From NCBI RefSeq assembly GCF_000699445.3, contig NC_067196.1, positions 90,863,364 to 90,927,363 of the forward strand: DNA of 64,000 nucleotides, read 5' to 3'. Shown one piece after another: positions 1 through 10,335 of this stretch. A program made the position numbers and the translations under genes. The DNA comes from Schistosoma haematobium (lineage: Eukaryota; Platyhelminthes; Trematoda; Strigeidida; Schistosomatidae). Each line of letters starts with the position of its first letter. Position 1 is the first letter of the stretch. Under the pieces are notes generated by a model that ran no database searches, was not told where the DNA came from, and worked only from the letters and a program-made list of their open reading frames with translations.

Positions 1-349
1 ATACAATATTTAAATCCATAACGATTTTGTCATAACCAAAGGATTCTATTTTAAGTTTAGAGATAAGATCCTTAGTGCATTCGATTTGGGATTTGGTGAC
101 ACGTCGAAGATTTTTTAACGAAGGAGGTATTTTACAGGCGCGGACAGCTTTAAAAATGTGGCGAGGAAAGCATCCATCATTAAGGCAACGTGACAAAAAT
201 TTTAATCTTGTTGTTTCTCTCGATATCCTGCAACGAATTGTCACCAACTTGTTGAGTGACTTGAAAATGTGGACGGGGAGACGGTTTTCAGAAATTTCAT
301 GCAATTGGTTCCCTTTATGAATTTAAATAGAGCAAGAACAAACATTGAT

Positions 350-396
350 GCAGAATAGTATGAATTCATATTATTTCGAGGTTTCTCGTCAGCTGC
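350..396 (-). ncRNA. hammerhead ribozyme in inverted PLE pseudo-LTR
   Basis: Reverse complement of the motif at 1932-1978: 4-bp stem I, the CTGACGA core, a very short stem II, a GAA core and a long palindromic stem III. No core change is visible relative to the plus-strand copies. Confidence 0.8.
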
Positions 397-836
397 TTAC
401 AAACCAAAATTGTGATAGAATTTTACATGGAGATAGTGTGAAACAATTGACATAAATGAGTGTAAATAACTTGATTACAATAATAACTATATATATATAT
501 ATATATATATATGCTAGAAACAGGTCAGAGGTCAAAAGAGGGGGTCAATCCAGGGTGGGTGGTGTAATAATTTAGTGAAGTCCACAAATTGTGTGATAAT
601 TGTAGAGATTAATGGAATTAAATAATGATAAGGTAGATTACGTAATAATAATTAAATAGGGTTTGGAAAGTTAAGATGATTTAAGAGGATCAGGTGATGG
701 AAATGTGTGAATAAAATTTATTTAAAAAATTAGGTAATAGGGGGTATAAATTATCTCAGAATAAGTAAAGGAATAAAATAACCAAAAACACAAAACAAAC
801 AGAAACAAAAAGATTACCAGGGTAGTGATAAGTTTA

Positions 837-1489
837 TTAAAGTCTCTTTTGGATGCATAAGTCCGGTTTCAGTTTCTTAATTGCAATGGATTCAGCGAAG
901 CGGAGAGTGGTAGTAGTTTTTTGTCTATTGATGATTTTAAACGCGCGCATAATATCGACGGTATGCCCGGTGTCAAGTAGATGCCGAGCTATTGCACTGT
1001 TAAAAGCTTTAGTCCCTCGCAGCGTCAAGTTCTTCGGAATATGCTCAGAAATGCGAACCTGTACTCTTCTCTCAGTTCTTCCAATGTATGTGCTACGGCA
1101 CGTACATGTGAATTGGTAAATGCAGTTGGAGCAACTGAGGGAGAGGACTTGTCGATTTTCGTTTGTTTCAGTGAGCAGTATGTTTTCCATAACGTAGTTA
1201 GTTTGGCTGCCGGGTAGGTCACTTTTAAGGCGGAATTAATTCTGTGATTGATAATTCCGGCGACTTCATCTCCTTTAAAGCGTAAGGATAGGAAGCAGGT
1301 TTTCTTTTCAACTGTATCATGCTTAATCGGAGGGTTTGTATTAGCATATTTGTGGATGAATTTATCCGGATATGCATTTTCACGTAAGCATTTGGTGATT
1401 GTAGTAATTTCTTCTTCGAGGCATTCTTTTGAGCAGATTTTTCGTGCGCGGTCAAAAAGGTTTCGCACAATACCCTTTTTATAACTCAA
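837..1489 (-). pseudogene. PLE RT C-terminus and GIY-YIG nuclease, frameshifted
   Basis: Two overlapping minus-strand frames (1489-1025 and 1190-837) together cover the end of the PLE RT region and the GIY-YIG endonuclease; the second contains Y-I-G-R-T and I-S-E-H. The break lies near 1140, where this copy has three C (in tcctctccctcag on the coding strand) and the plus-strand copy has four. Conversely this copy keeps five A at the site (near 1475) where the plus copy has lost one. The two copies thus carry different single-base lesions. Confidence 0.85.
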
Positions 1490-1526
1490 TGGACAGAAAC
1501 TATTAAAGTTGAGATAAACTCCGCTC

Positions 1527-2000
1527 TGTTTGTTTTGTGTTTTTGGTTATTTTATTCCTTTACTTATTCTGAGATAATTTATACCCCTATTACCTAATTT
1601 TTAAATAAATTTTATTCACACATTTCCATCACCTGATCCTCTTAAATCATCTTAACTTTCCAAACCCTATTTAATTATTATTACGTAATCTACCTTATCA
1701 TTATTTAATTCCATTAATCTCTACAATTATCACACAATTTGTGGACTTCACTAAATTATTACACCACCCACCCTGGATTGACCCCCCCTCTTTTGACCTC
1801 TGACCTGTTTCTAGCATATATATATATATATATATATATAGTTATTATTGTAATCAAGTTATTTACACTCATTTATGTCAATTGTTTCACACTATCTCCA
1901 TGTAAAATTCTATCACAATTTTGGTTTGTAAGCAGCTGACGAGAAACCTCGAAATAATATGAATTCATACTATTCTGCATCAATGTTTGTTCTTGCTCTA
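1527..2000 (+). repeat. PLE pseudo-LTR, 5' copy
   Basis: 474 bp, matching 4406-4877 with few differences, mainly in the length of an AT dinucleotide tract (about 1817-1841). It carries a hammerhead motif near its 3' end. PLE pseudo-LTRs arise from tandem units and are not true LTRs. Confidence 0.9.
1932..1978 (+). ncRNA. PLE-type minimal hammerhead ribozyme
   Basis: Stem I pairs GCAG (1932-1935) with CTGC (1975-1978). The core CTGACGA lies at 1936-1942, stem II is only GA/TC (1943-1944 with 1949-1950) around an AACC loop, and core GAA is at 1951-1953. Stem III pairs ATA with TAT (1954-1956, 1971-1973), has one A-C mismatch, then TATGAA with TTCATA. Predicted self-cleavage is after T1974. Hammerheads in PLE pseudo-LTRs are an established class; activity here is inferred. 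Confidence 0.85.
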
Positions 2001-2023
2001 TTTAAATTCATAAAGGGAACCAA

Positions 2024-4393
2024 TTGCATGAAATTTCTGAAAACCGTCTCCCCGTCCACATTTTCAAGTCACTCAACAAGTTGGTGACAATTCGTTGCAG
2101 GATATCGAGAGAAACAACAAGATTAAAATTTTTGTCACGTTGCCTTAATGATGGATGCTTTCCTCGCCACATTTTTAAAGCTGTCCGCGCCTGTAAAATA
2201 CCTCCTTCGTTAAAAAATCTTCGACGTGTCACCAAATCCCAAATCGAATGCACTAAGGATCTTATCTCTAAACTTAAAATAGAATCCTTTGGTTATGACA
2301 AAATCGTTATGGATTTAAATATTGTATGTCGTATTAAACTTATTAACTTCATTCGTGATGTTCAGTCGAAAACCAGTCACAAATTCATGAAGACATTAAC
2401 CAAAACACTTGTTAAAGAACAAAACCACGTGGCATTTCCTACCAATCCACGAAAATACATACAGAACTTATCTAACAAAAAACTAAATCGAATTGAAACC
2501 GAAGCACTCTGCCTTGGATTCAAATTTCATATCCCAAGAAAATGCAACAGAATAGACACTGAGACCAAGTTTGAATACTTATATCAACAACTTTCAGACT
2601 TTAAACCCATGAACGACGAAAAGCACAGTTGGTTTAAATCTAAATTAGTGGATATCACAAACCAGTATGTTACGACACCAATCCCACACTCAAGGGTGTT
2701 CACCGAAGACCACCATCAAGCATTGGAAAAACTTATTAAAGACGAAACAATAATGCTACTTCGTCCGGATAAGGGTTCCAGTGTAGTCATTCTTAACAGA
2801 GAGGAATATATCAATAAAGTAATCTCCATTTTAAATAACTCCACCAGATTTATCATCGACAATACCCAGAAAGACTTAACAGATGCGACAGAGAAACGTG
2901 TCTTAAGAAAGTTGAGAGAACTTGTTAAGAAAAATCTAATAGATAATCATACGTATAACGAACTTAAACCAAAAGGGTCACAATTGCCATACTTATATGG
3001 GCTACCCAAAACACATAAACCCGACATCCCTATAAGACCAATATTATCGATGGCCAAATCACCCTTCCATAAACTTGCCCGCTGGCTTACTAGATGCTTG
3101 GAACCGATTCGCAAAAACTAGCAGCTTACAGTTTGAAAGACAGCTTTGAATTTGTACAAAAACTTGATAACCTTAATGTCTCTGACAAATTCATGGTTTC
3201 ATTTGATGTCTCTTCGCTTTTCACAAATATCCCTTTGGAAGAAACGGCAGAGATCATATGTGAATATCCAGAACTCCTGCCTTTACCACCCCAGGAATTT
3301 AAACAGCTCCTGTTTTTGTGTACAAAAACATACAATTTAAATTCAACAATGTTCTGTACCGACAGATTGATGGAATAGCAATGGGCAGCCCTCTAGGCCC
3401 AATTCTTGCCGACATATTTATGGGACATCTGGAACAAAAGAAATTGAAGCACGCAATCGACAGTACCACACTCTACTGCAGATATATGGATGACACGTTC
3501 CTTGTCTGCAAAAATCACCAACACTCCATGTACCTACTTAGTCTGTTCAATAAAGTCCACAAAGATATAGAATTTACCATGGAACATGAAGTTGATGATA
3601 AATTCCATTTCCTAGATATTGGAATTAGGCGAACACCAGATGGCACACTACAAAGACACATTCACCGCAAAAATACTTGGAGCGGAGTTTATCTCAACTT
3701 TAATAGTTTCTGTCCATTGAGTTATAAAAGGGTATTGTGCGAAACCTTTTTGACCGCGCACGAAAAATCTGCTCAAAAGAATGCCTCGAAGAAGAAATTA
3801 CTACAATCACCAAATGCTTACGTGAAAATGCATATCCGGATAAATTCATCCACAAATATGCTAATACAAACCCTCCGATTAAGCATGATACAGTTGAAAA
3901 GAAAACCTGCTTCCTATCCTTACGCTTTAAAGGAGATGAAGTCGCCGGAATTATCAATCACAGAATTAATTCCGCCTTAAAAGTGACCTACCCGGCAGCC
4001 AAACTAACTACGTTATGGAAAACATACTGCTCACTGAAACAAACGAAAATCGACAAGTCCTCTCCCCTCAGTTGCTCCAACTGCATTTACCAATTCACAT
4101 GTACGTGCCGTAGCACATACATTGGAAGAACTGAGAGAAGAGCACAGGTTCGCATTTCTGAGCATATTCCGAAGAACTTGACGCTGCGAGGGACTAAAGC
4201 TTTTAACAGTGCAATAGCTCGGCATCTACTTGACACCGGGCATACCGTCGATATTATGCGCGCGTTTAAAATCATCAATAGACAAAAAACTACTACCACT
4301 CTCCGCTTCGCTGAATCCATTGCAATTAAGAAACTGAAACCGGACTTATGCATCCAAAAAGAGACTTTAATAAACTTATCACTACCCTGGTAA
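2024..4393 (+). pseudogene. PLE reverse transcriptase / GIY-YIG polyprotein, three frameshifts
   Basis: The frame is open from 2014 but has no nearby ATG (2024 is TTG), so the start is uncertain and may use the pseudo-LTR. Four overlapping frames cover the protein: 2024-3121 (N-terminus to RT fingers, G-L-P-K-T-H-K), 3094-3378 (catalytic D in S-F-D-V-S-S), 3318-3980 (Y-M-D-D at 3483-3494) and 3737-4393 (GIY-YIG with Y-I-G-R-T near residue 128 and S-E-H after it). The breaks fall at A-runs at about 3113-3117, 3321-3325 and 3725-3728, each explained by one missing A. The third is confirmed by the inverted copy, which has five A rather than four. Stop at 4391. Confidence 0.88.
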
Positions 4394-4405
4394 TCTTTTT
4401 GTTTC

Positions 4406-4877
4406 TGTTTGTTTTGTGTTTTTGGTTATTTTATTCCTTTACTTATTCTGAGATAATTTATACCCCTATTACCTAATTTTTAAATAAATTTTATTCACAC
4501 ATTTCCATCACCTGATCCTCTTAAATCATCTTAACTTTCCAAACCCTATTTAATTATTATTACGTAATCTACCTTATCATTATTTAATTCCATTAATCTC
4601 TACAATTATCACACAATTTGTGGACTTCACTAAATTATTACACCACCCACCCTGGATTAACCCCCCCTCTTTTGACCTCTGACCTGTTTCTAGCATATAT
4701 ATATATATATATATATAGTTATTATTGTAATCAAGTTATTTACACTCATTTATGTCAATTGTTTCACACTATCTCCATGTAAAATTCTATCACAATTTTG
4801 GTTTGTAAGCAGCTGACGAGAAACCTCGAAATAATATGAATTCATACTATTCTGCATCAATGTTTGTTCTTGCTCTA
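4406..4877 (+). repeat. PLE pseudo-LTR, 3' copy
   Basis: 472 bp copy of 1527-2000, with the AT microsatellite at about 4694-4717. It follows the stop codon of the PLE frame and ends the element. Confidence 0.9.
4809..4855 (+). ncRNA. PLE-type minimal hammerhead ribozyme
   Basis: Same motif as at 1932-1978 with all core bases kept: stem I GCAG/CTGC (4809-4812, 4852-4855), core CTGACGA at 4813-4819. Predicted cleavage after T4851. Confidence 0.85.
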
Positions 4878-4889
4878 AACAAACAAAAG

Positions 4890-5025
4890 AAGTATCAAGA
4901 AAATTTCAATGGTTAAGATCATGAGTCAGTTGAAGCTAGACCACCATGGAAAACATGGAAGCATTGGACGGCCGTTCCGTCGTATTGTGGAACTCCTCAG
5001 CAGTGCGTATCCCCTGGCTTCAGGA
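4890..5025 (-). repeat. tRNA-derived SINE, tail part, inverted
   Basis: Reverse complement of the tail of the SINE at 5168-5386 (shared block from the fcgaaacggcc-type stretch to the tail ending in tcaaccattgaaat). It starts right behind the PLE 3' end; the head with the A and B boxes is missing. Confidence 0.75.
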
Positions 5026-5167
5026 TGTATATACTGAAGTTCTAGTGAGAAGTAGTGACTAGTGGAGTTCAACCAGGTCTGTTGTGAGATAGTAACTAAT
5101 TAAAGACAATGTTGGATGCGTCGCCCACTTTCGTGAATTAGTTGAAGTTAGACATTAACACCGTTGG

Positions 5168-5386
5168 ATCCCGGCCTGCTCAGTGGTCTAATTGTTAAGT
5201 GCTCGGATGCGAAACCAGTAGGTCCTAGGTTCGAATCTCGCACGGGGCGAGGTCGTGGATGCACACTACTGCAGAGTCCCACAAGTGGACGAAACGGCCA
5301 TCCAGTGCTTCCAGGTTTTCCCTGTTGGTCTAGCTTCAACTGACTCATGATCTCAACCATTGAAATTACTATAATATCCACAAAAC
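5168..5386 (+). repeat. tRNA-derived SINE
   Basis: The head at about 5173-5247 resembles a tRNA gene, with an A-box-like stretch near 5178-5200 and a B box GGTTCGAATCT at 5228-5238. A family-specific body follows and a tail ends near tactataatatccacaaa. Related copies in this window: 4890-5025, 6335-6430, 8318-8552, 15520-15740, 32185-32400 and 33455-33550. It may not be a functional tRNA: the body continues well past the tRNA-like part. Confidence 0.75.
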
Positions 5387-6334
5387 CTGTCTGATTTATC
5401 AAGCAAAGTTGTTGCTTTTCTTAAGAGTTATGATTAGGAGTCAGGTTTAAAAGACTTTCATCATTCCAGTGTCATTTAGTGAAGAGTGGAAGTTTCCGGT
5501 CATGTGGACCCTGACAATACATGTATCTGACCAGCTTAAATGTAGGGTTGACAGATTTGGCAGATTGTATATTCGCTCTTATAACGTTTATGGAATTCAC
5601 TACTACTAATTCTAATCAATTAGTTGATAGTTCTTTGATATTTTCAAACTTCTACAAAACAATCTGGATGTAACAGTTGACTGATATTTGGAGAGTACTT
5701 TCTGAAAAATAGTTGGTTGTTATTCCGTTCTGTATTAGTTGTTTGGATCTTCCCATTGATGTTTACGACTGTGATTGATCGGTCTCTTATTGACACCTCT
5801 GTTTACAATATGTGTTTCCAATGTGTTTCTTTTTTAATTTTTAACCCTGACACAACTTTCACTAATTAACTTGATAAACAGTAGTCATGTGCACACTATC
5901 GATTATCTTTTCGAGATGAAGTTTCGAAGTTCTACTGTGATTTCTAGATTTCAACCATGCTGAGAATAAGGACGATAGATTTGATGGGATCAGACGAATT
6001 TCATGGCAGATTGTGTATTGATTGAAAATAAACGTAAAGATCATTGAAATATTGTTTGGATTCCTAAAACTAGCCTATTAATTGAGACAAATAAAGTTTC
6101 TGAATTTCATCTCATTTACATTTATGAGTGATTACTGATGGAGAGTTTAGAATCAGATCAAAACAATCAATTAATATTATTTAGTTGTTGCAAACGATCC
6201 ACCAATTAAATTTCACTTTATGATGAAAATAGTCTTTCAGTTAAGCAAAGATGAATAGTGGCTAGCAGTGGAATCTGGGAAGCGCGTTTTTTCTAAACAT
6301 CGATGCGAACTTTCAAGTGAACAATACCAAGTGA
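5387..6334. other. AT-rich stretch, nothing recognised
   Basis: No convincing frame, splice pair or known repeat seen; only short random open frames. Confidence 0.5.
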
Positions 6335-6430
6335 TGAGAGAGGATTTTGTGGATATTATAGCAAATTAATGGTTGAATTTACGAGTCATTTGGAGCCAGA
6401 CTACCATGGAAAACCTGAAAGCACTAGTAT
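6335..6430 (-). repeat. tRNA-derived SINE, tail fragment
   Basis: Inverted tail of the same SINE family (tttgtggatattat..., agccagactaccatggaaaacctg). It ends where an Sm-alpha-like copy begins. Confidence 0.65.
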
Positions 6431-6435
6431 ATATA

Positions 6436-6690
6436 CTAAATGACAAGGGTTCGAGTCCCTGAGCGAACATCAACTCTTGGATGCAGGTACATCCAGCTGA
6501 CGAGTCTTAAATAGGACGACACGCGCATCAAACTGGATTTCGCTTCTAGTCATTATCCATCCTTGCTTAAAATGCTTGTGACTTAAGGCTATATCGAGGC
6601 AATCCACACAGGATGCACATATGGCAATAAGAGACTGATCAATTGTAGTCATAAATAAGAATGAGTAGATACAAGTAACCAATAAAATGA
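6436..6690 (+). repeat. Sm-alpha-like SINE with hammerhead
   Basis: Begins with a B-box-like GGTTCGAGTCC (6447-6457), then the hammerhead domain, and ends with a tail (caataagagactgatcaattg...) shared with 32446-32540. This is the architecture of the schistosome Sm-alpha family. The region before the B box is cut short by the adjoining SINE fragment. Confidence 0.75.
6487..6545 (+). ncRNA. Sm-alpha hammerhead, probably inactive
   Basis: Core CTGACGA at 6497-6503 and stem II GTC/GAC (6504-6506, 6515-6517) are intact. The following GAAA reads GACA (6518-6521), the expected GTC cleavage triplet reads ATC (6527-6529), and extra A residues separate it from the stem I strand. The core C at 6520 should abolish cleavage. 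Confidence 0.7.
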
Positions 6691-6825
6691 ACGTCACTAA
6701 AGAAGAACAGTAAATCGTATGATAATAGTCTATAGATGAAAATGAATCTTATAATGAGAGGAATATGAATATACACAATCTAATTACTGAAAAGTTAAAC
6801 AATAAGAATATATTTCTAGCATTAT

Positions 6826-6960
6826 TTCATTGAGATAATCTGTTTCAAATGCCGATTAACTTGCGAAATGCAACCAACCATTTATAAATACTTGTACCTT
6901 CTTGACAAAGTTCGACCACTATGAGCAGCCCAATGTCCTTATTGGAATGCGACCGCTTCG
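6826..6960. repeat. short dispersed repeat, copy 1
   Basis: The block tcattgagataatctgttt...aaatgcaaccaac recurs at about 8069-8130 in the same orientation. The part at about 6910-6945 (gttcgaccactatgagcagcc) recurs inverted at about 7814-7847. Family not recognised. Confidence 0.55.
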
Positions 6961-7084
6961 CCATCATTGTAAAAATATATTACTTAAATTTTCTTAAAAT
7001 TAACAAATAGATTTGTAACATAAATCGATTGAATTTTCTCTTCTTTTTATTATTTTTAATTCCTAGTCAAAGGAAGATATGAAA

Positions 7085-7195
7085 AGGACGTATAACAACT
7101 GGAAAGGGTTGGAGAGGGTTGACTAGAACATAGTTGAATGGAGAGTGTTGGTTGGCGGCCTATCCTCGCTCCTTCATGAGGAGTAACAGGGGTAA
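7085..7195 (+). mobile_element. RTE-clade element, 3' tail fragment
   Basis: Matches the last about 110 bp of the RTE copies (N-N-W-K-G-L-E-R type residues, then ggtt-ggcggcctatcctcgctcc...gaggagtaacag). Decayed, no open frame. Confidence 0.65.
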
Positions 7196-8317
7196 GTAGT
7201 CAAATATTAGCATAGATCATTGAGGATCTTAAAATATAGTCATTTCAAATTATCGCTCCATACAGTTATTGTGTGATAAAAGCATTTTGATTGATTTTTA
7301 TTATTATTACTTTATTGAGTAACTTCAACTTCTGTGAATAAGCTAATATGTATGGATTATTAGATGTCAGTTTCAGTTTATACGTACATGATTATAGCAG
7401 AAGACAAAATACGAAGATTGTTATATTCTAATGAAGATTAAACTATGGGCAACTTCTGTCAACTAATAATGAACTAATACTATAAATATATTCTTATTGT
7501 ATAACCATTCAGCAACTAGATTGTGTATATTCATTTTTGTGTATTCATTTTGATCGATAGACTATGATCATACGATTTACTGTTCTTAAATTATACTCAG
7601 TTTATTGATTACAGTCTCACCACAATCACTCCCACAGCCACATCTTGACTTCACATTTCATAAATGTTATTTCCTATTGGATAGTGTGATGCGGCGGTGT
7701 GTTTGGCTGGTATATAAACCAAGTATGTTTGAAATAAATGGTTTACATAATGGAAGCTTTTATTGATGTTCTGGACTGAAGTCGACGGGCTAGGAAACCA
7801 AAAGAACTGATAAGGATATTAGGCTGTTCATAGTGGTCGAACGTTATTGCTTTGGTACAGTTTTAAACCTGTATAAGTTTTATTTCAATTTGCGGATAAC
7901 TCACGTGAAAACTAGCTGGGTTTCAAAGTCACAACAAAGTGTTAACAATTTCATAGAATGTGTTGTTCATATAACAGTCGATCATAATGCAATCACTAAA
8001 TGAATTTAAATTCAGGTCGAAGTAGAAAATGGTAGAATGCTATATCAGTAATTCATAAGGTTATTGAGTTCATTGAGATAATCTATTTCAGATGCCAATT
8101 TACTTTAGAAATGCAACCAACTATCAATCCATTGATGAATACATATTGGTCCCATAACACCATTCTGTTGACGTACTAACGAGTTTCTATGCAGATAACG
8201 TGGAATATGTTCTAAATGATTTGCTGCCGAAAACGTTTTGAGTTTCAGGCTGAAAATTAATCATAATCTCTTAAAAAGAAATCTCAGTTTATACATATTT
8301 TTAGAATGGGAATGTGG
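7196..8317. other. AT-rich stretch with short repeat copy
   Basis: No gene seen. It contains the second copies of the 6826-6960 repeat (about 7814-7847 inverted, 8069-8130 direct). Confidence 0.5.
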
Positions 8318-8552
8318 GTTTGTGGAGATTGTAGTAATTGAATGGTCGAATTCATGAGTCGATTTAAGATAGGCCATCACAGAAAACTTGGAAAGACTGG
8401 ACGGCCGTTTCGCTGTAGTATGGAACTCTTAAGCGGTGTGCATCCACGATCCCGTACTAAGGACTCGAACCCAGAAACCTCGATCTCGCTCTTGAACGCT
8501 TACCCTCTAGACCACTGAGCTGGAATCCAATAGTATTTATGTCTAACTTCGA
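8318..8552 (-). repeat. tRNA-derived SINE
   Basis: Full-length inverted member of the 5168-5386 family. Read on the minus strand it has the A-box-like ctcagtggtctag (near 8517) and a B box GGTTCGAGTCC (near 8470), and ends in the tail tactacaatctccacaaa (8319). Confidence 0.75.
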
Positions 8553-8589
8553 CCAGTCTGAGATATTGCGCGATCATCCACCATTATCT

Positions 8590-10078
8590 TCGAGTCGATA
8601 GTGCGATCAGTGGTCTGGAGTTTTGTTCTATGAGCTGGCCCGACCTTTGTTGTTACCTTGACCTGGTGGTCGGGTTTGCCCATCGCGATGAAACAACCGA
8701 GCTATACTGGCTGGAACAACCGTTCCTCAAGGTCCTACTATGTCCGACAGGTCGGTTGGAGAGCGGTGAGACTAAAAGCAACAAACCCATATTCCGGATG
8801 CGAAGTCGTACAGCTGGCTGTACAGAGGTGTGACAGCAGTAAGGTGTTTCCTTCAGACAACCAGCATGACAGCGATGCTGCCTTCCAACAAGGAGGGGTT
8901 GGGTTAGAAAAGGTTTACCTTAAAAATGCACACCTCGCCTTATCCCACGGATATCCGTCTCCGGCGATAAGGTCTCAACAAGTATGGAGCTGATACAAAA
9001 ATTACCCATAGAAGATTGTTGCTCATTCTGGTGTACCTGCTTGGACTTTGACCATGCCCTAATATGGGCACGCATCTGCTTGCGCCTCACTGGATGCAAA
9101 AAAGCCACACCAAAAATAACCATTAGAGTTGAATTGAGTAACGAGAAAACCAAAGTAGGTTCCAGGGACAACTGAGGTCACACTTAGGTAGTTCTGAAAA
9201 CGAGGCTGATCCAGATGTTGCTTGGAAAGCTATACAAACAGCTGTGGAAACAGAAGTGACATCTATCAGTGATTAAAACCACAGGGTTACAAAGAACTAA
9301 TGAATTTCTTCTAGGTCTATTGCACTGATGGATTCTCGTAAACTCATCTTATCAGGCCCTGAACACGATGAAGAGCGACAACAAAGCAGATCAAGATTAA
9401 GCAAAAGTCTAAGGAACGACCGTGAGCAGTGGTGGGCAATGAAAGCAAAAGAAATGAAAAAGGCGGCGACTATAGGGAACACAAGACAGCTCTATAGGCC
9501 AATAAAGGAAACTGAAATTAACAAGTCAAGTGTAAGTCAGACTATTTCGGAAAAAGACGACATCCTCATCTGCTCTCAGTCCAGACGTTTAGAACCATGG
9601 GTGGAACATTTCAGAGAAAAGTTCAGGTGGCCTTCAGATACTCTACAACTACCCTCCATTCCCAGACAGTGTGAATGGAACATTGAAGTAGGTCCCCAAC
9701 TCTAGCAGAAGTTCAAAAGGCTATAGTTAATCTGAAACGAGGAAGGTCAGGTGGTCCAGATGGATTGGCTCCAGAGGTCTTTAAGGATGGTGGTCCAATT
9801 TTATCGATTACGTTGACGAATATTTTAGCTAAGATCTGGGAGTTAGACGTTATTCTATCTGACTGGCCACAATCACTTATCGTCCCAATATATAAGAGAG
9901 AGTCAAAATCATCCTGTGGAAACCATAGAGGGATTAGTTTAACTAATATAGTATCTAAAATACTAGCCTCGATAATTATCAGACGCCTAACCAAGACTCG
10001 TGAACTGCAAACACGAGAGAATCAAGCTGGGTTCAGACCTGGTCGTGGCTGCATCCACCACATATTTACCATTCTTCT
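8590..10078 (+). mobile_element. RTE family 2, 5' region and RT fingers, chimeric
   Basis: Contains a 5' region (8590-9300) with decayed frames, then the RT N-terminus in two frames. It has the R-A/S-G-G-P-D-G-L-A-P-E motif (about 9745-9774), P-I-Y-K, N-H-R-G-I-S-L and N-Q-A-G-F-R-P-G-R-G-C, which are typical of RTE RTs. The catalytic palm (F/Y-x-D-D) is absent: just after the segment ending near 10076 the sequence jumps to the 3' end of a different RTE family. A frameshift lies near 9700. Confidence 0.8.
9328..10076 (+). pseudogene. RTE family 2 RT, N-terminal half
   Basis: Frame 9328-9705 covers the linker before the RT (basic, then E-P-W-V-E-H-F-R-E-K-F), and 9765-10076 covers RT fingers motifs. 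Both starts are inside the protein. No catalytic aspartates are left. Confidence 0.75.
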
Positions 10079-10335
10079 GTGGGAGGGAACAAACCAGCTT
10101 CCAGCTGAGTAGGAAATTAGGAAACGACGATGGAAATGGATAAGACATGCGTTATGGACATCAGCAAACTGCATCACGATGCAAGTCCTAACGTGCAACC
10201 CTGAATGGAAACAGAAATGAGGGAGACCGAAGAACACAGTACATCGAGAATTGGAAGAAGACTTGAAAAGGATTGTCTAGGATAGCGTTTGATGGAAAGT
10301 ACTACTAGGCGTCCTATGCTCCTCCATAAGGAATA
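10078..10335 (+). mobile_element. RTE family 1, 3' tail fused to family 2
   Basis: From tgggagggaacaaacc on, the sequence matches the C-terminal tail of the SR2/SjR2-like family (N-Q-L-P-A-E, then R-R-W-K-W-I). It shows in-frame stops and ends at the family's 3' UTR (ctcctccataaggaatagc). Confidence 0.75.

Larger units (their letters stand above)
1..1526 (-). mobile_element. Penelope-like element, partial inverted copy (tandem junction)
   Basis: Read on the minus strand from 1526 down, this holds the last part of a PLE reading frame (RT end plus GIY-YIG), a pseudo-LTR (about 837 to 346), and then the start of a second PLE reading frame that runs off the window edge at 1. The minus strand is therefore a head-to-tail tandem junction of two PLE units. 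Bases 1 to about 806 are the reverse complement of 1527-2330, and 807-1526 is the reverse complement of 3676-4405. The copy is cut at 1526, where it abuts the plus-strand element directly. Head-to-head and tandem partial copies are a known habit of PLEs. Confidence 0.9.
1527..4877 (+). mobile_element. Penelope-like retroelement with two pseudo-LTRs
   Basis: A 3.35 kb element: pseudo-LTR (1527-2000), RT plus GIY-YIG reading frame (2024-4393), and a second pseudo-LTR (4406-4877). The pseudo-LTRs are almost identical. The 5' side abuts an inverted partial copy; the 3' side ends at ...ttgctcta and runs into SINE sequence. The RT has the PLE-style L-R-P-D-K-G-S-S motif, G-L-P-K-T-H-K, S-F-D-V, G-S-P-L-G-P and Y-M-D-D, followed by a C-terminal GIY-YIG nuclease. 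Near-identity of the pseudo-LTRs and of the inverted copy suggests recent activity. Confidence 0.92.

Noticed and set aside
853..1217. Plus-strand frames across the inverted PLE copy
   Set aside because: Shadows of the minus-strand GIY-YIG frame.
5175..5247. tRNA gene
   Set aside because: The tRNA-like head with A and B boxes is followed by a body and tail shared with six other copies, so it is a SINE head.
9713..9994. Minus-strand 93-residue frame
   Set aside because: Opposite strand of the RTE RT fingers, which carry family motifs in the plus frame.
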